Below, piece by piece: positions 44,869-54,796 of a DNA stretch of 64,000 nucleotides. The stretch comes from Rhizobium oryzicola (GTDB taxonomy: Bacteria; Pseudomonadota; Alphaproteobacteria; Rhizobiales; Rhizobiaceae). The notes beneath the pieces were generated by a model. The model did no database searches, had not been told where the DNA came from, and saw only the letters and a list, made by a program, of their open reading frames with translations. The DNA is taken from assembly GCF_030504645.1 (NCBI RefSeq), contig NZ_JAUKWQ010000007.1, positions 124,001 to 188,000 on the forward strand, given 5' to 3'. Within the stretch, counting starts at the first letter, position 1. Every line of letters begins with the position of its first letter. The translations under genes were made by a program, and so were the position numbers.

Positions 44869-46164
44869 TCATGCCGCCTGTGGTACTGCCGTCGCAGAGC
44901 CCGGTTTGCGCAGCAACAGGACGGAGAGTGCGGCGATCAGGCACATCACGCCGGCGATCTGGAGCGCTGGCATATAGGTGTCGAAGTCGCTCCTCAGAGC
45001 GCCTGCGCCGAAGGCTGCGGTGGCAGCCCCCAACTGGTGGCCGGTAAACACCCAGCCGAAAATCATGCCTGCTTTTTCGCGCCCGAAGTTCTCGGCGGCG
45101 AGCTTCACCGTTGGCGGAACGGTCGCAACCCAGTCTAGCCCGTAGAAGATGGCGAAGATGGAGAGTTCGTAGATGCTGAAGCCGGACAGGGAGAGATAGA
45201 TCAGCGACAGACCCCGCAGGCCATAGAACCAGAACAGAAGCCAGCGGTTATCGAACCGGTCGGAAAGCCAGCCCGCAGAAATCGTGCCGATGAAATCGAA
45301 AACGCCGATGACGGCAAGCGTGCCAGCTGCCGTGACGGCGGCCATGCCGAAATCGCCGCAGATCGAAACCCAGTGCGTCTGGATCAAGCCGTTTGTGGAC
45401 AGGCCGCAGACAAAGAAGGTGCCGAACAGAACCCAGAAGGTGGGATTGCCAGAGGCATCGCGAAGCGTGGCAATGGGCGCATAGAGCGTCGCGAGCAGCT
45501 TGTGGTCCTGTTTCGGCGGTTTGGAGACAACGGTATCGCCAAAGGCCGGCAGGCCAAGATCGGCAGGGTGATCACGCATGAGAAGGGCGACTAGGCCCAT
45601 GGCGGCAGCAATGATGCAGACGACGAAGGTGAGTGCCGCCCGCCAGCCATAGGCTTCCGTCAGGCTTGCCAGAAGCGGCAGGAAGACCAGTTGGCCGGTG
45701 GCGTTGCTGGCCGTCATCATGCCGACGACAAGACCGCGGCGCTTGGAAAACCAGCGGGTTGCGACAGTCGCGCCCAGAACCAGTGCCGTCATGCCGGTGC
45801 CGACGCCAATCACCACGCCCCAGAGCACCAGCAACTGCCATGCTTCCCGCATGAAGATCGAAAGGGCGAGGCCGGCAAGGATCAGTGTCAGCGCAGTTGT
45901 CACCACTTGGCGGACGCCGAAATGGTTCATGAAAGCCGCGGCAAAGGGCCCGAGCAGACCGAAGAGAACAAGGCGAAGCGCCATGGCGGAAGAAATCGTG
46001 GCGATGTCCCAGCCGAATTCCTGATGCAGAGGCTGAATCATGACGCCCGCCGAGCCCATGGCGCCCGCCGTTGCCAGCATGGTGAGGAAAGTGGTGGCGG
46101 CGGCAACCCAGCCGTAATGGATGTTTCGGCGTGCGAGCCATCCCGCCACATATGTCGAGAGCAT
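44869..46164 (-). CDS. MFS transporter (monocarboxylate/oxalate-formate-like group)
   Basis: A 431-residue inner-membrane transporter with about twelve helices. The N-terminus HYGWVAAATTFLTMLATAG and loop 2-3 region (LLGPFAAAFMNHFGVRQV) fit the OFA/MCT-like branch of the major facilitator superfamily; loop 4-5 carries RWFSKRRGLVVGMM. It ends 12 bases from the tal terminator and starts 75 bases from the end of a MarR gene on the same strand. The regulator is therefore upstream and could be cotranscribed. The substrate is unknown; an organic acid is usual for this branch. Confidence 0.88.
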   Translation of the reverse strand: MLSTYVAGWLARRNIHYGWVAAATTFLTMLATAGAMGSAGVMIQPLHQEFGWDIATISSAMALRLVLFGLLGPFAAAFMNHFGVRQVVTTALTLILAGLALSIFMREAWQLLVLWGVVIGVGTGMTALVLGATVATRWFSKRRGLVVGMMTASNATGQLVFLPLLASLTEAYGWRAALTFVVCIIAAAMGLVALLMRDHPADLGLPAFGDTVVSKPPKQDHKLLATLYAPIATLRDASGNPTFWVLFGTFFVCGLSTNGLIQTHWVSICGDFGMAAVTAAGTLAVIGVFDFIGTISAGWLSDRFDNRWLLFWFYGLRGLSLIYLSLSGFSIYELSIFAIFYGLDWVATVPPTVKLAAENFGREKAGMIFGWVFTGHQLGAATAAFGAGALRSDFDTYMPALQIAGVMCLIAALSVLLLRKPGSATAVPQAA

Positions 46165-46238
46165 GCTTTCCTCCTGTTATGGCTCAAGCGGGCCGCCTGA
46201 GATTGGGTACAGACAAATTTGTCGATCGGGACTGGCCG

Positions 46239-46643
46239 TCAAAGTGCTCCCAGCAAATCCCGCAGCTGTTCTGTTTTCTCTGGACCGAGGCGCTCTTCGA
46301 TCATCTCCTGAACGCTGTCCCATGCCGGGCCTGCCTCGTTCAGCAGCGAACTGGCCTTGTCCGTGATAGAAATGAGCGCCTCGCGCTTATCTTCTCCGCC
46401 GGCAAAATGCAGCAGGTTCATGCGCGCCAGAACCTTGGTGTTCCGACCGACGGTCGAACGATCAAGCTCCACGTGCTCTGCAAGATCTGTCAGGGAGACC
46501 GGTGCCAGTCTACGGATGTTTCGCAGCAGGCTGAACTGCGCGATATTGACACCAAAAGGAGCCAGCGCTTCGTCATAATAGGCGGAAACCTTCCGGGTCG
46601 CCTTGCGTAGCAAAATACAGTGGCAGAGGTTGTTTGACATCAT
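46239..46643 (-). CDS. MarR-family transcriptional regulator
   Basis: A winged-helix regulator of about 134 residues, with SLTDLAEHVELDRSTVGRNTKVL as recognition region and DKREALISITDKASSLL as the wing. I start at ATG 46643 because the sequence upstream (CGGGTATATG CCCGTATATG) looks like an operator or promoter. The frame is open to an ATG at 46706 (155 residues), which cannot be excluded. It precedes the MFS transporter on the same strand and likely controls it. CNNLCHCILL near the start contains two Cys that might sense oxidation. Confidence 0.85.
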   Translation of the reverse strand: MMSNNLCHCILLRKATRKVSAYYDEALAPFGVNIAQFSLLRNIRRLAPVSLTDLAEHVELDRSTVGRNTKVLARMNLLHFAGGEDKREALISITDKASSLLNEAGPAWDSVQEMIEERLGPEKTEQLRDLLGAL

Positions 46644-46887
46644 GCGGGTATATGCCCGTATATGATCGAACGCAAGTCCTTCTCCTATAATTATTTTAGA
46701 GTTCATTCATCTGCTTAAATAAGAAGTCGATATTTATCGGGGGTTGTCGGTGTAACGATTTGGCGCATGTAGGAAGAGCGCTCGAAAGCCATCGGTTAAA
46801 GCTTCTTCAAGATTAATGAAGCAGTATGCCTCCCAGTTTTAAGACTTGTTTTGCGTAAGGTGGGGTGACTATGCCGGAGTGCCGGGC

Positions 46888-48123
46888 GTGAAAGGCGTAA
46901 AATTACGGCTATCACGAACCTTCGTGCTGGTTTTCGGCGGCGTTGTCCTCCTCGTTGGCGGCAGCGGCGCTGCTGCTCTATATTTTGCAGGCGACAAGTT
47001 TTTTGGCCCTTCCTACGAAGAAGTAAACGGGCTCACCTGCACCACCCTGCAGCAGGTAAAAATCAAGCGCGATCAACGCTATTGGGTTCGTAAATACGTC
47101 ATGGCCGAACATGGCGATGGCGTTTCGCGCGTAAAGACGGCTATCCGCGTCGCGAAGGCCGTACAGGCTGCTGAAAAGGCAGATCTCGTACAGGTCACGG
47201 TGCTGGATAAATCGGGCCCGACGCAGCGGTCGGAAATGCGTGGGCGCGCGATCGGTGCGCAGGTTGTCTATATTCCGGACCCGTCGCGTGCACCCGAACC
47301 GACAGATGTGAAATTCACGGCCTATTACGTCGACGGCAATCCGACTGCCAAAGGTGAGTTCTATGGCCTCAGACGCGATCTGCCCATTGAGGATGTGGAA
47401 AAGCTTGCGGCATCACTGACGGATTCTGCCGATTGCGTACAGCCCGTCGTTGCCGCTCCTGCCGAGGGCCATGGCGGGAAGAAGGGCAAGGAAGAGAAGT
47501 CTGCACACGGTGGCGGCGAAAGCCACGGCAAGGAGAGCGAAGGCAAGGGCAAGGAAGGTGCTGCCCACGGTGAGGAGAAGCCCGCCGAAGGTGCGCATGG
47601 CGAAAAGCCTGCGGAAGGGCATGAGGCTCCAGCCGCGAAGGAGGAAAGTGGCGGACTCATAAGTTCGCTGACCAGCATGATCTTTGGCGGATCTAAGGAG
47701 GCACCCGCCAGCGGTGAAGCCCACGGCGCTAACGGCAATACAGACGTGGCGCATGCGGCGGATCCTAACCAGCCGAGCGGCGAACATACGGCAGTGGCGG
47801 AGCAACCAGGTTTCTTTGGACGCATGAAAGCCATGATCTTCGGCGGCGACAAGGCCGTGGCCGCTGTTGCCCCAGCAGCTCATGAACCTGTTGTTGATAA
47901 GGCAACGCAAGACGATCACACGCCGCAGGAAAAGCAACCGGCGGCACCTGCGCATCATGATGGCATCGACCCCATGAAGGTTTCTGCGCCGACGGATGAA
48001 CCGGCCGCACCGCCTCCGGCCATTTCACATGCGGCTCCGCCTGCCGAGGACGATCACATGCCGCCCGCACCGGCCAAGGCTGCCCCGCCCGCGAAGCCGA
48101 AGGCGACGACCGTCAGCCACTGA
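46888..48123 (+). CDS. unrecognised membrane-anchored protein with long His/Gly/Glu/Ala-rich tail
   Basis: A protein of about 411 residues that I do not recognise. One N-terminal membrane segment (FVLVFGGVVLLVGGSGAAAL) is followed by a compact, probably periplasmic domain to about residue 190 (NGLTCTTLQQVKIKRDQRYW to VEKLAASLTDSADC) with two cysteines that may pair. The rest is low complexity, rich in His, Gly, Glu, Lys, Ala and Pro. It contains two copies of an M-I-F-G-G motif (LTSMIFGGSKEA and MKAMIFGGDKAV). The start is GTG 46888 after GGAG; TTG 46846 is further upstream in frame. The His-rich tail could bind metal. A shared terminator separates it from lysS. Confidence 0.7.
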   Translation: MKGVKLRLSRTFVLVFGGVVLLVGGSGAAALYFAGDKFFGPSYEEVNGLTCTTLQQVKIKRDQRYWVRKYVMAEHGDGVSRVKTAIRVAKAVQAAEKADLVQVTVLDKSGPTQRSEMRGRAIGAQVVYIPDPSRAPEPTDVKFTAYYVDGNPTAKGEFYGLRRDLPIEDVEKLAASLTDSADCVQPVVAAPAEGHGGKKGKEEKSAHGGGESHGKESEGKGKEGAAHGEEKPAEGAHGEKPAEGHEAPAAKEESGGLISSLTSMIFGGSKEAPASGEAHGANGNTDVAHAADPNQPSGEHTAVAEQPGFFGRMKAMIFGGDKAVAAVAPAAHEPVVDKATQDDHTPQEKQPAAPAHHDGIDPMKVSAPTDEPAAPPPAISHAAPPAEDDHMPPAPAKAAPPAKPKATTVSH

Positions 48124-48157
48124 CGCTGACTGAGAAATCCTCTCAATTGCAGAAATG

Positions 48158-48184
48158 AAAACGGCCCGCCGAGGCGAGCCGTTT
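48158..48184. terminator. terminator between convergent unknown gene and lysS
   Basis: AAACGGC and GCCGTTT enclose a second stem CGCC/GGCG with one mismatch between them, 35 bases after the stop of the unknown gene. AAA and TTT flanks suit both strands. Confidence 0.7.
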
Positions 48185-48206
48185 CAGTGTTCATATCCGC
48201 GAAGGA

Positions 48207-49703
48207 TCAGTCGGCCTTGTTGCGGCGCGCCGGGAAGAGGATCACGTCGCGGATTGATGGTGCGTTGGTGAGCAGCATGATCAGGCGGTCGACGCCGATG
48301 CCGAGACCACCGGCAGGCGGCATGCCCTGGTCGATGGCGTCGAGGAACTCGTCGTCCAGCTGCTTGTCCTTCTCGCCACGCGCGTGCGCCTGTTCCAGCT
48401 GCTCTTCCATGCGGCGGCGCTGTTCTTCCGGATCGTTCAATTCGGAGAAGGCGTTGCCCACTTCCCAGGCGTTGCAGTAGGTCTCGAAGCGTTCCACGAG
48501 GCGCGGCTCGCCCGGTACTTCCTTGGCAAAGGGTGAGATGTCCTTGGGGAAATGCGTGACATGGCTCGGCTGGATCAGCGTGCCCTCGACCTTTTCTTCG
48601 AAGATGAAGGCGAGGCATTCGCCCCAGGTCCAGTCCTTCTCGACCTCGAAACCGGCTGCCTTGGCGGCGGCGCGTGCTTCCTCATCCGTCTTGATCGCGA
48701 GGAAGTCGATGCCGGTCGCTTCCTTGACGGCGTCAGGCATGGGCACGCGCTTGAACGGACCCTTGAAGGAAAGCGTCTTGTCACCGAACACCACATCGGT
48801 CGTGCCGTGAATGGTGGTGGCGAGGTTTTCGAACAGGCGCTCAACCAGCGCCATCATGTCCTCGTAATCGGCATAGGCCCAATAGCACTCCATCATCGTG
48901 AATTCTGGATTGTGCCTTGTGGAGACGCCTTCATTGCGGAAGTTGCGGTTGATCTCGAACACCTTGTCGGAGAGCCCAGACACGAGCGTGCGCTTCAGGA
49001 ACAGTTCTGGCGCAATGCGCAGATACATGTCCATCTTCAGCGTGTTGTGAAAGGTCTTGAACGGATCGGCGGTCGCACCGCCATAGACCGTCTGTAGCAT
49101 CGGGGTTTCGACTTCGAGAAAACCTTCGCTCTCCAGGAAGCGGCGGAAGCCGGACACGATCTTCGAGCGCTGCTGGAAGCGCAGCTTGCTCTCGTCATTC
49201 GACAGGATGTCGAGATGGCGCTTGCGGTAGCGCAGCTCGATGTCGGAGACGCCGTGCCACTTTTCCGGCATCGGCAACAGCGACTTGGTCAGCATGGTGA
49301 TTTCATGCGCGTTGATCGTCAGCTCGCCGCGCTTGGTGCGGCGGACTACGCCCGTCACGCCGATGATGTCGCCGATATCGATCATCGACAGCATATCGCG
49401 AGCGGCTTCCGGTGTCGTATCCTTGTGAGAGAAGATCTGCACCTTGCCGGAGGCATCGCGGATATCCATGAACATGCCGGAGTTACGCGAGGAATAGACT
49501 CGGCCAGCGACGGTGACGATATCGGTCGTCTCAACGTCAGCTTCCAGGCTCTCGTATTTCTCCGCCAGTTCCGCATTGGTCATCGTGCGATGGAAATGGG
49601 CGGGATAGACGTCGCCGATCTTGTCGCGCAGCAGCGCCAGTTTCTGGCGGCGCACTTCGGTGGCGTCTGAGGAGAGGGCGGTTTCGGTCTTCTGTTCGGT
49701 CAT
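48207..49703 (-). CDS. lysS: lysyl-tRNA synthetase, class II
   Basis: A 498-residue class II lysyl-tRNA synthetase. The N-terminal OB fold binds the anticodon (VAGRVYSSRNSGMFMDIRDA). Motif 2 is FRNEGVSTRHNPEFTMMECY and motif 3 is GGLGIGVDRLIMLL then RDVILFP. Class II LysRS charges tRNA-Lys in the cytoplasm. The gene is complete. It lies downstream of gltX on the same strand, separated by about 97 bases that contain a GC-rich hairpin. Confidence 0.96.
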   Translation of the reverse strand: MTEQKTETALSSDATEVRRQKLALLRDKIGDVYPAHFHRTMTNAELAEKYESLEADVETTDIVTVAGRVYSSRNSGMFMDIRDASGKVQIFSHKDTTPEAARDMLSMIDIGDIIGVTGVVRRTKRGELTINAHEITMLTKSLLPMPEKWHGVSDIELRYRKRHLDILSNDESKLRFQQRSKIVSGFRRFLESEGFLEVETPMLQTVYGGATADPFKTFHNTLKMDMYLRIAPELFLKRTLVSGLSDKVFEINRNFRNEGVSTRHNPEFTMMECYWAYADYEDMMALVERLFENLATTIHGTTDVVFGDKTLSFKGPFKRVPMPDAVKEATGIDFLAIKTDEEARAAAKAAGFEVEKDWTWGECLAFIFEEKVEGTLIQPSHVTHFPKDISPFAKEVPGEPRLVERFETYCNAWEVGNAFSELNDPEEQRRRMEEQLEQAHARGEKDKQLDDEFLDAIDQGMPPAGGLGIGVDRLIMLLTNAPSIRDVILFPARRNKAD

Positions 49704-49758
49704 CGGTTATCGCCTTTTGGGGCTGGTTGTTTTGTTCTGCCGGTGCGGCGGGCTCGGC

Positions 49759-49788
49759 TAGCCCTCCCCACAAGGGGGAGGGGACCCG
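49759..49788. repeat. GC-rich hairpin, partial dispersed repeat R4
   Basis: CCCTCCCC and GGGGAGGG around ACAAG match the first module of repeats R1 and R2, in the gap between gltX and lysS. Only this short module is present. It may act as a terminator or attenuator for gltX. Confidence 0.6.
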
Positions 49789-49800
49789 TCACATATGCCT

Positions 49801-51258
49801 TTACTTCTCAGCGCCCACCATGGAGGCCACCACGGTTGCGGCAATCTTCAGGCGCTGGCGCACGACGGAGCGGCCGAGCAGCGCCATACTATCAAACAGC
49901 GGCAGAGAACGCTGGCTGCCGGACATGGCAACGAAGAGCGGCGGTGTGACGACGCGCAGCTTCTTGCCGAGCTTGTCGGCCACAGCGCGCAGTTCCTGGT
50001 CGATGCTCTCGACCGTCCATTCCGGCATCTTCTCGAAATCAGCTTGAACGGTGTTGATGATCTCAAGCGTCTCGGCCGGCGAGGTCTTCAGGCCGCCAAA
50101 GGAGGCGGGCGTCAGGCCGACGTCATTGGCCAGCAGGAAGCCTGCGAGGTTCGGCAGTTCGCCAAGCTTGGAGACACGGCTCTGTGCCAGCTTCAGCCCC
50201 TCGGTCAGGCGCTGGTTTTCCGATGCCCATTCGAAGGTACGAGCCAGGAACTGCTCCGGCGTCAACTTTTCGCGCAGCCAGCGGCCGTTCAGCCAGTCAA
50301 GCTTCTGGATGTCGAAGATCGCGCCAGCCTTGGAGAGTGCTTCCGGATCGAACTTTTCCGTCAGCTCTTCCATGGTCAGCAGTTCTTCGCCCTCCGCGAT
50401 CTGGACGAAGAACAGGCCGAGGAAGTTCATCAGCGCTTCCGGGAGATAGCCGAGCGCCGAGTAATAGGAGATCGAGGTCGGGTTCTTGCGCTTCGAAAGC
50501 TTCGACTTGTCGGCATTGCGCATGAGCGACAGGTGCATGAACACGGGCTCCTGCCAGCCGAAGTAACGATAGAGCAGGATATGCTTCGGCACGGAGGCGA
50601 GCCACTCTTCGCCACGCGCCACATGGGTGATCTTCATCAGATGGTCGTCGATGACGTTGGCCATATGATAGGTCGGCATGCCGTCGCCCTTGATGAGCAC
50701 CTGCATATCGACGCTATCCCACGGGATCGACACATCGCCATAGACGCCGTCGTGGAAATCGCAGGAGCCTTCGGTCGGGATCTTCATGCGGATGACCGAG
50801 CTTTCGCCTGCCGCCATCTTGGAGGTGACTTCCTCGGCCGTCAGGTTCAGACAGTGACCGTCATATTTCGGGGCCTTTCCGGCAGCGCGCTGTGCTTCGC
50901 GCATCTGCTCGAGACGCTCGGGCGTGCAGAAGCAGCGGAAGGCGTGGCCCTTGTCCAAGAGGTCCTGCGCGTAGGGCTGGTACATGTCCTTGCGGTCGGA
51001 CTGGCGATAGGGACCATAGGGCCCGCCGACATCAGGACCTTCCGACCAGGTGAGGCCGGTCCATTTCAGCGCGTCCAGAACCTTTTCCTCGAACTCGCGG
51101 GTGGAGCGCGTCGCATCCGTATCCTCGATGCGCAGGATGAATTCGCCGCCATGTTTCTTGGCGAAGAGATAGTTGAACAGCGCGATATAGGCGGTGCCGA
51201 CATGCGGTTCGCCGGTGGGGGAGGGTGCGATACGGACGCGGACGCCTGAAGTGCTCAT
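49801..51258 (-). CDS. gltX: glutamyl-tRNA synthetase
   Basis: A 485-residue class I synthetase. The HIGH-type motif is RIAPSPTGEPHVGTAYIALF and the KMSKS-type motif is KSKLSKRKNP near residue 254. Alphaproteobacteria often have two GltX enzymes, one discriminating and one that can make Glu-tRNA-Gln; which of these this is cannot be decided by eye. The gene is complete and lies upstream of lysS on the minus strand. Confidence 0.95.
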   Translation of the reverse strand: MSTSGVRVRIAPSPTGEPHVGTAYIALFNYLFAKKHGGEFILRIEDTDATRSTREFEEKVLDALKWTGLTWSEGPDVGGPYGPYRQSDRKDMYQPYAQDLLDKGHAFRCFCTPERLEQMREAQRAAGKAPKYDGHCLNLTAEEVTSKMAAGESSVIRMKIPTEGSCDFHDGVYGDVSIPWDSVDMQVLIKGDGMPTYHMANVIDDHLMKITHVARGEEWLASVPKHILLYRYFGWQEPVFMHLSLMRNADKSKLSKRKNPTSISYYSALGYLPEALMNFLGLFFVQIAEGEELLTMEELTEKFDPEALSKAGAIFDIQKLDWLNGRWLREKLTPEQFLARTFEWASENQRLTEGLKLAQSRVSKLGELPNLAGFLLANDVGLTPASFGGLKTSPAETLEIINTVQADFEKMPEWTVESIDQELRAVADKLGKKLRVVTPPLFVAMSGSQRSLPLFDSMALLGRSVVRQRLKIAATVVASMVGAEK

Positions 51259-51375
51259 GAGTGCCTGCTCAAATCAAGGAAAATGGCGCGCCTGATGGCA
51301 CGCGCCTCACTATAGGGATTGGCTGGCCTTAGGACACATTCCGCTGCAAGCGTCAAGATTTTTAGGGCTGAAAGG

Positions 51376-53139
51376 CTATTGCAGCGGCCAGACCCACATA
51401 AGCGCAGGCACACTGACAAGTATGATGAGGAAGGAAAGCGGTAGGCCCAATCTGGGATAGTCGCTGAATCTGTATCCTCCCGGTCCCATGACGAGCGTAT
51501 TGCACTGATGGCCGACGGGGGTGAGGAAGTCGGAGCCGGCGCCGATCGCAACCGCCATCAGGAAGGCTTCCGGGCGGTAGTGAAGCGTGGTTGCGAAGCT
51601 CACGGCAATCGGGCCCATCACAAGCACGGTGGCGGCATTGTTGAGGAAGGGGGTCACGGCCATGGCTGTAATCAGGATGAGGCCAAGAGCGGCAAAGGGC
51701 GGCAGACTGTGTGCGACTGAGCCGAGCCAATGGGCAATCAGCTCACTCCCACCCGTCGTACGCAACGTATCCGAAACCGGGATCAAGGCTCCCAGCATCA
51801 CGAGGATTGGGCCGTCCACGGCCTTGTAAATGTCGTTCAGCGGAACCGCCTTGAAGACGGCCATGCCGAGCGCTGCCGCAAAGAAGGCGACGGCGACCGG
51901 TGCGTAACCCAGCGCTGTCGTGATCATGGCGAGCGCCAGGATTGCGATCGGCACCAGTGCATGGCGTTGCGTGCCCAGCATCACTTCCTGCTGGGCGAGC
52001 GGCAGCAGGGCAAGCTCTTGCAGCGTGCCTGGCAGATTGTTGCGGTGCCCCTGCAACACCAGGACATCACCTTCCTTCAGGACGAGATCGCGCAGGCGTT
52101 CCCGAACGCGCTCGCCACGCCGGCTGACGGCCAGCAGATTTATGCCGCGTGTGTAGGAGAGGGCTATTTCGCGAACGGTGAGGCCTTCCAGCGGAGACTG
52201 TCGCGATATCACCGCCTCGATGGATATCAGATCCTGGTCGCCGTCCTTCAGCGGCTTGCCGGAGAGCTGAAGTCTGGCGCCGGAGATGATGCGGTCGAGC
52301 GCCTGCGAACGGCCTTCCAGAATGACGGTATCGCCTGTGCGAAGCGTAAGATCGGGGATCGGTGCCATGCGGCGCGGCCCGCGTAGGATGGCAGTGGCGG
52401 CCACTTCGTTGTCCCCGAGCTTGATGAGATCACCCAGCGGCTTCCCGACAAGCGTCGAATCTTCGCCCAAGGTCGCTTCTGCCGCGTAGTTTGAGATTTC
52501 CGTCGCCTCTTCCAAGCTATTGGACTGCTTGCGCCGATCGGGAACCAGCCAGTGGAAGAACAGCAGGAATATCACGCCGACCAAGGTCAGCAGACCGCCA
52601 ACGGGTGTGAAGTCGAACATGGTGAAAGGCGTGCCGGTCATCTCGCCGCGCAGTCGGGAGACGACAATGTTCGGCGACGTCCCGATCTGCGTCATCAACC
52701 CGCCAAGCAGGGCGGAGAAGGCCATGGGCATCAGATAGCGAGACGGGGAGACGCCTGAGCGTCGCGAAAACTGGAAGGCGACCGGCATCATGATCGCCAG
52801 CGCGCCTATATTCTTAATGAAGGCGGACATGACCGCCACCGAGATCATCAGCAGCGCGATCTGGGTGCGCACCGAATTCAGATTGGGAAAGAACTTCTTG
52901 ATGACCCGATCGACGACGCCGGACCGGGCAACGCCGGCGCTGACCACCAGGGCGCTGCCGACGATGATGACGATATCATCGGAAAAGCCGGAAAATGCCT
53001 TGTCCGCGGGTACGAGCCCCACCACCACCGCCGCTACAAGCGAGCAGCAAGCGACGATGTCGTAGCGGAAGCGGTCCCAGATGAACACTGCCATCATGCA
53101 GGCAATGACGACGAAGGCGAGAATTTGCTGGCTGGTCAT
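51376..53139 (-). CDS. SLC13-family transporter with two TrkA-C domains
   Basis: An inner-membrane transporter of about 587 residues. N- and C-terminal blocks of helices (DASS/ArsB-like, for example AFIKNIGALAIMMPVAFQFS and FLNNAATVLVMGPIAVSFAT with repeated NNA-type motifs) flank a central cytoplasmic part with two TrkA-C/RCK-C domains (about residues 200-370). This is the YfbS/SLC13 permease plan, usually moving sulfate, dicarboxylates or other anions with sodium. The start is ATG 53139; a TTG at 53166 is in frame. Confidence 0.87.
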   Translation of the reverse strand: MTSQQILAFVVIACMMAVFIWDRFRYDIVACCSLVAAVVVGLVPADKAFSGFSDDIVIIVGSALVVSAGVARSGVVDRVIKKFFPNLNSVRTQIALLMISVAVMSAFIKNIGALAIMMPVAFQFSRRSGVSPSRYLMPMAFSALLGGLMTQIGTSPNIVVSRLRGEMTGTPFTMFDFTPVGGLLTLVGVIFLLFFHWLVPDRRKQSNSLEEATEISNYAAEATLGEDSTLVGKPLGDLIKLGDNEVAATAILRGPRRMAPIPDLTLRTGDTVILEGRSQALDRIISGARLQLSGKPLKDGDQDLISIEAVISRQSPLEGLTVREIALSYTRGINLLAVSRRGERVRERLRDLVLKEGDVLVLQGHRNNLPGTLQELALLPLAQQEVMLGTQRHALVPIAILALAMITTALGYAPVAVAFFAAALGMAVFKAVPLNDIYKAVDGPILVMLGALIPVSDTLRTTGGSELIAHWLGSVAHSLPPFAALGLILITAMAVTPFLNNAATVLVMGPIAVSFATTLHYRPEAFLMAVAIGAGSDFLTPVGHQCNTLVMGPGGYRFSDYPRLGLPLSFLIILVSVPALMWVWPLQ

Positions 53140-53239
53140 GCCTGTCCGGTCGGAGAGCCGGGGCAAGCCGGCGAAGGGAAGTCGAGGTCTCTCTAATGCG
53201 GAAGTGCCTCATTGGTTCCCTTCGCCCATCCGCCAATCA

Positions 53240-53989
53240 TCAATGGCCGGACTGTCTTTTGCGCTGGCGAGCGTTGCGTGCCAGCATGTTCAGCGCCTCG
53301 ACCAGCGCGGAGAAAGCCATGGCGGCATAGACGTAACCCTTGGGGACGTGGAAGCCCATGCCTTCTGCAATCAGCGTCGTGCCGATCATCAGCAGGAAGG
53401 CAAGCGCCAGCATGACGATGGTCGGGTTCTTCTCGATGAAGTTTGCCAGCGGGTTTGCGGCCAGCAGCATGACCGCGACGGCAGCGATGACCGCGATCAC
53501 CATGATTGGCAGATGCGGCGTCATGCCGACCGCCGTGATGATGCTGTCCACCGAGAAGACCAGATCGAGCAGAAGAATTTGGCTGATGGCTGCGCCAAAG
53601 GTGATCGACGCCGCACCGCCGACCATGTTGTCCTTGTGATCGATCGGATCAACGCTGTGATGGATTTCCTTCGTTGCTTTCCAAACGAGGAAGAGACCGC
53701 CGGCGATGAGGATCAGATCCTTCCAGGAGAAGTCGTGACCGAACACCGTGAAGATTGGATTGGTCAACTGGACGATCCAGGCGACCGTGCCGAGCAGGCC
53801 AAGTCGCATGACAAGAGCCAGGCCGATACCGATGCGGCGTGCCTTTTCCCGGCTTTCAGGCGGCAGCTTGTTCGTCAGGATGGAAATGAAGATCAGGTTG
53901 TCGATGCCGAGCACGATTTCCATGACGACCAGAGTCACGAGTGCAACCCAGGCAGCCGGGTCTTGCACAAGCGTAAGTATATCCTGCAT
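53240..53989 (-). CDS. TerC-family integral membrane protein
   Basis: A 249-residue membrane protein with about seven helices. The conserved TerC acidic motif [20 protein letters not shown] is near the N-terminus, and a second, [15 protein letters not shown], lies in the middle. Family members have been linked to metal (manganese) export and to tellurium resistance. The C-terminus is basic and short. I looked for a yybP-ykoY manganese riboswitch in the 98 bases upstream and do not see one. Confidence 0.9.
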   Translation of the reverse strand: MQDILTLVQDPAAWVALVTLVVMEIVLGIDNLIFISILTNKLPPESREKARRIGIGLALVMRLGLLGTVAWIVQLTNPIFTVFGHDFSWKDLILIAGGLFLVWKATKEIHHSVDPIDHKDNMVGGAASITFGAAISQILLLDLVFSVDSIITAVGMTPHLPIMVIAVIAAVAVMLLAANPLANFIEKNPTIVMLALAFLLMIGTTLIAEGMGFHVPKGYVYAAMAFSALVEALNMLARNARQRKRQSGH

Positions 53990-54087
53990 GATTTATCCTC
54001 TTGCGCCCGGAAAGTCAGACGCCCGCGATGTAGGCCGTCAACGTCGAAGTTCAAGCCAATGAGCGATGTACGCAAGCAGGCAATATT

Positions 54088-54771
54088 TTATTCCGGCATG
54101 CCTTCTTTTTTATTTGCGCCATAGGCACACATGAAGACATGAACCGCCGCGGTGACGGAGTTGTGCATTTCCTCCTGCGATGGTGGATCGGCAAGATCTC
54201 CGAAAAGCCGCAGCTTGAAGAATGAGCCGCCGGAAAGCTCGATGAACTGTCGGGCAGCCAATGTTACGTCGGCAACGCTCAGGGCGCCACGCTCCACTTG
54301 CCGCTCGATAAACCTTTCCAGAACGGTACGGACGTTGAAGCTATCGTTCTGGAAGAAATTCCGCGACAGATTAGGCATTCGCGGCACGACCGCAATCATA
54401 GTCCTCAATGCGGAAATTGAGCTTTCGCTGGTGATCCGTTCAATGAATCCCATGCCATAGCGGTAAAGTCCGTCCCGTACGTCTTCACGACCGGCAAGGA
54501 TATCTTCCATAGAATGTGCGAGCCGTTGGCGTTCGCGCTCCATGATGGCCGAAAACAGATCATCCTTACCGTTGAAATAGACGTAGATCGTACCCTTGGA
54601 TACGCCCGCCTCGCGGGTAATGTCGTTCATGCTGGCAGCGTCAAAGCCCAGCTTCATGAAGACCCGCTTGGCGCCGTCAAGAATCTGCTCGCGCTTTGCG
54701 GGATCTTCGCCAGCGGCAAAGCGACCGCTGGTGGAATTCCCCTCGCACTGTACGGGACTCTTAACCTGCAT
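54088..54771 (-). CDS. TetR-family repressor of the adjacent efflux system
   Basis: A 227-residue TetR regulator. The helix-turn-helix is at about residues 47-66 (SMNDITREAGVSKGTIYVYF) and the C-terminal ligand domain is of the AcrR-C type. The start is ATG 54771; the longer open frame runs through the intergenic region and the shadow of the divergent gene. It is divergent from an emrA/emrB-type pair with two palindromic sites (54797-54814 and 54858-54875) between, the standard design for a repressor controlling itself and the pump. Confidence 0.92.
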   Translation of the reverse strand: MQVKSPVQCEGNSTSGRFAAGEDPAKREQILDGAKRVFMKLGFDAASMNDITREAGVSKGTIYVYFNGKDDLFSAIMERERQRLAHSMEDILAGREDVRDGLYRYGMGFIERITSESSISALRTMIAVVPRMPNLSRNFFQNDSFNVRTVLERFIERQVERGALSVADVTLAARQFIELSGGSFFKLRLFGDLADPPSQEEMHNSVTAAVHVFMCAYGANKKEGMPE

Positions 54772-54796
54772 CCGATATCCTGCTGTTAACGAAATT

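Noticed and set aside
53990-54087. Possible yybP-ykoY manganese riboswitch before the TerC gene
   Set aside because: The gap is under 100 bases and I could not find the paired conserved motifs of that riboswitch.
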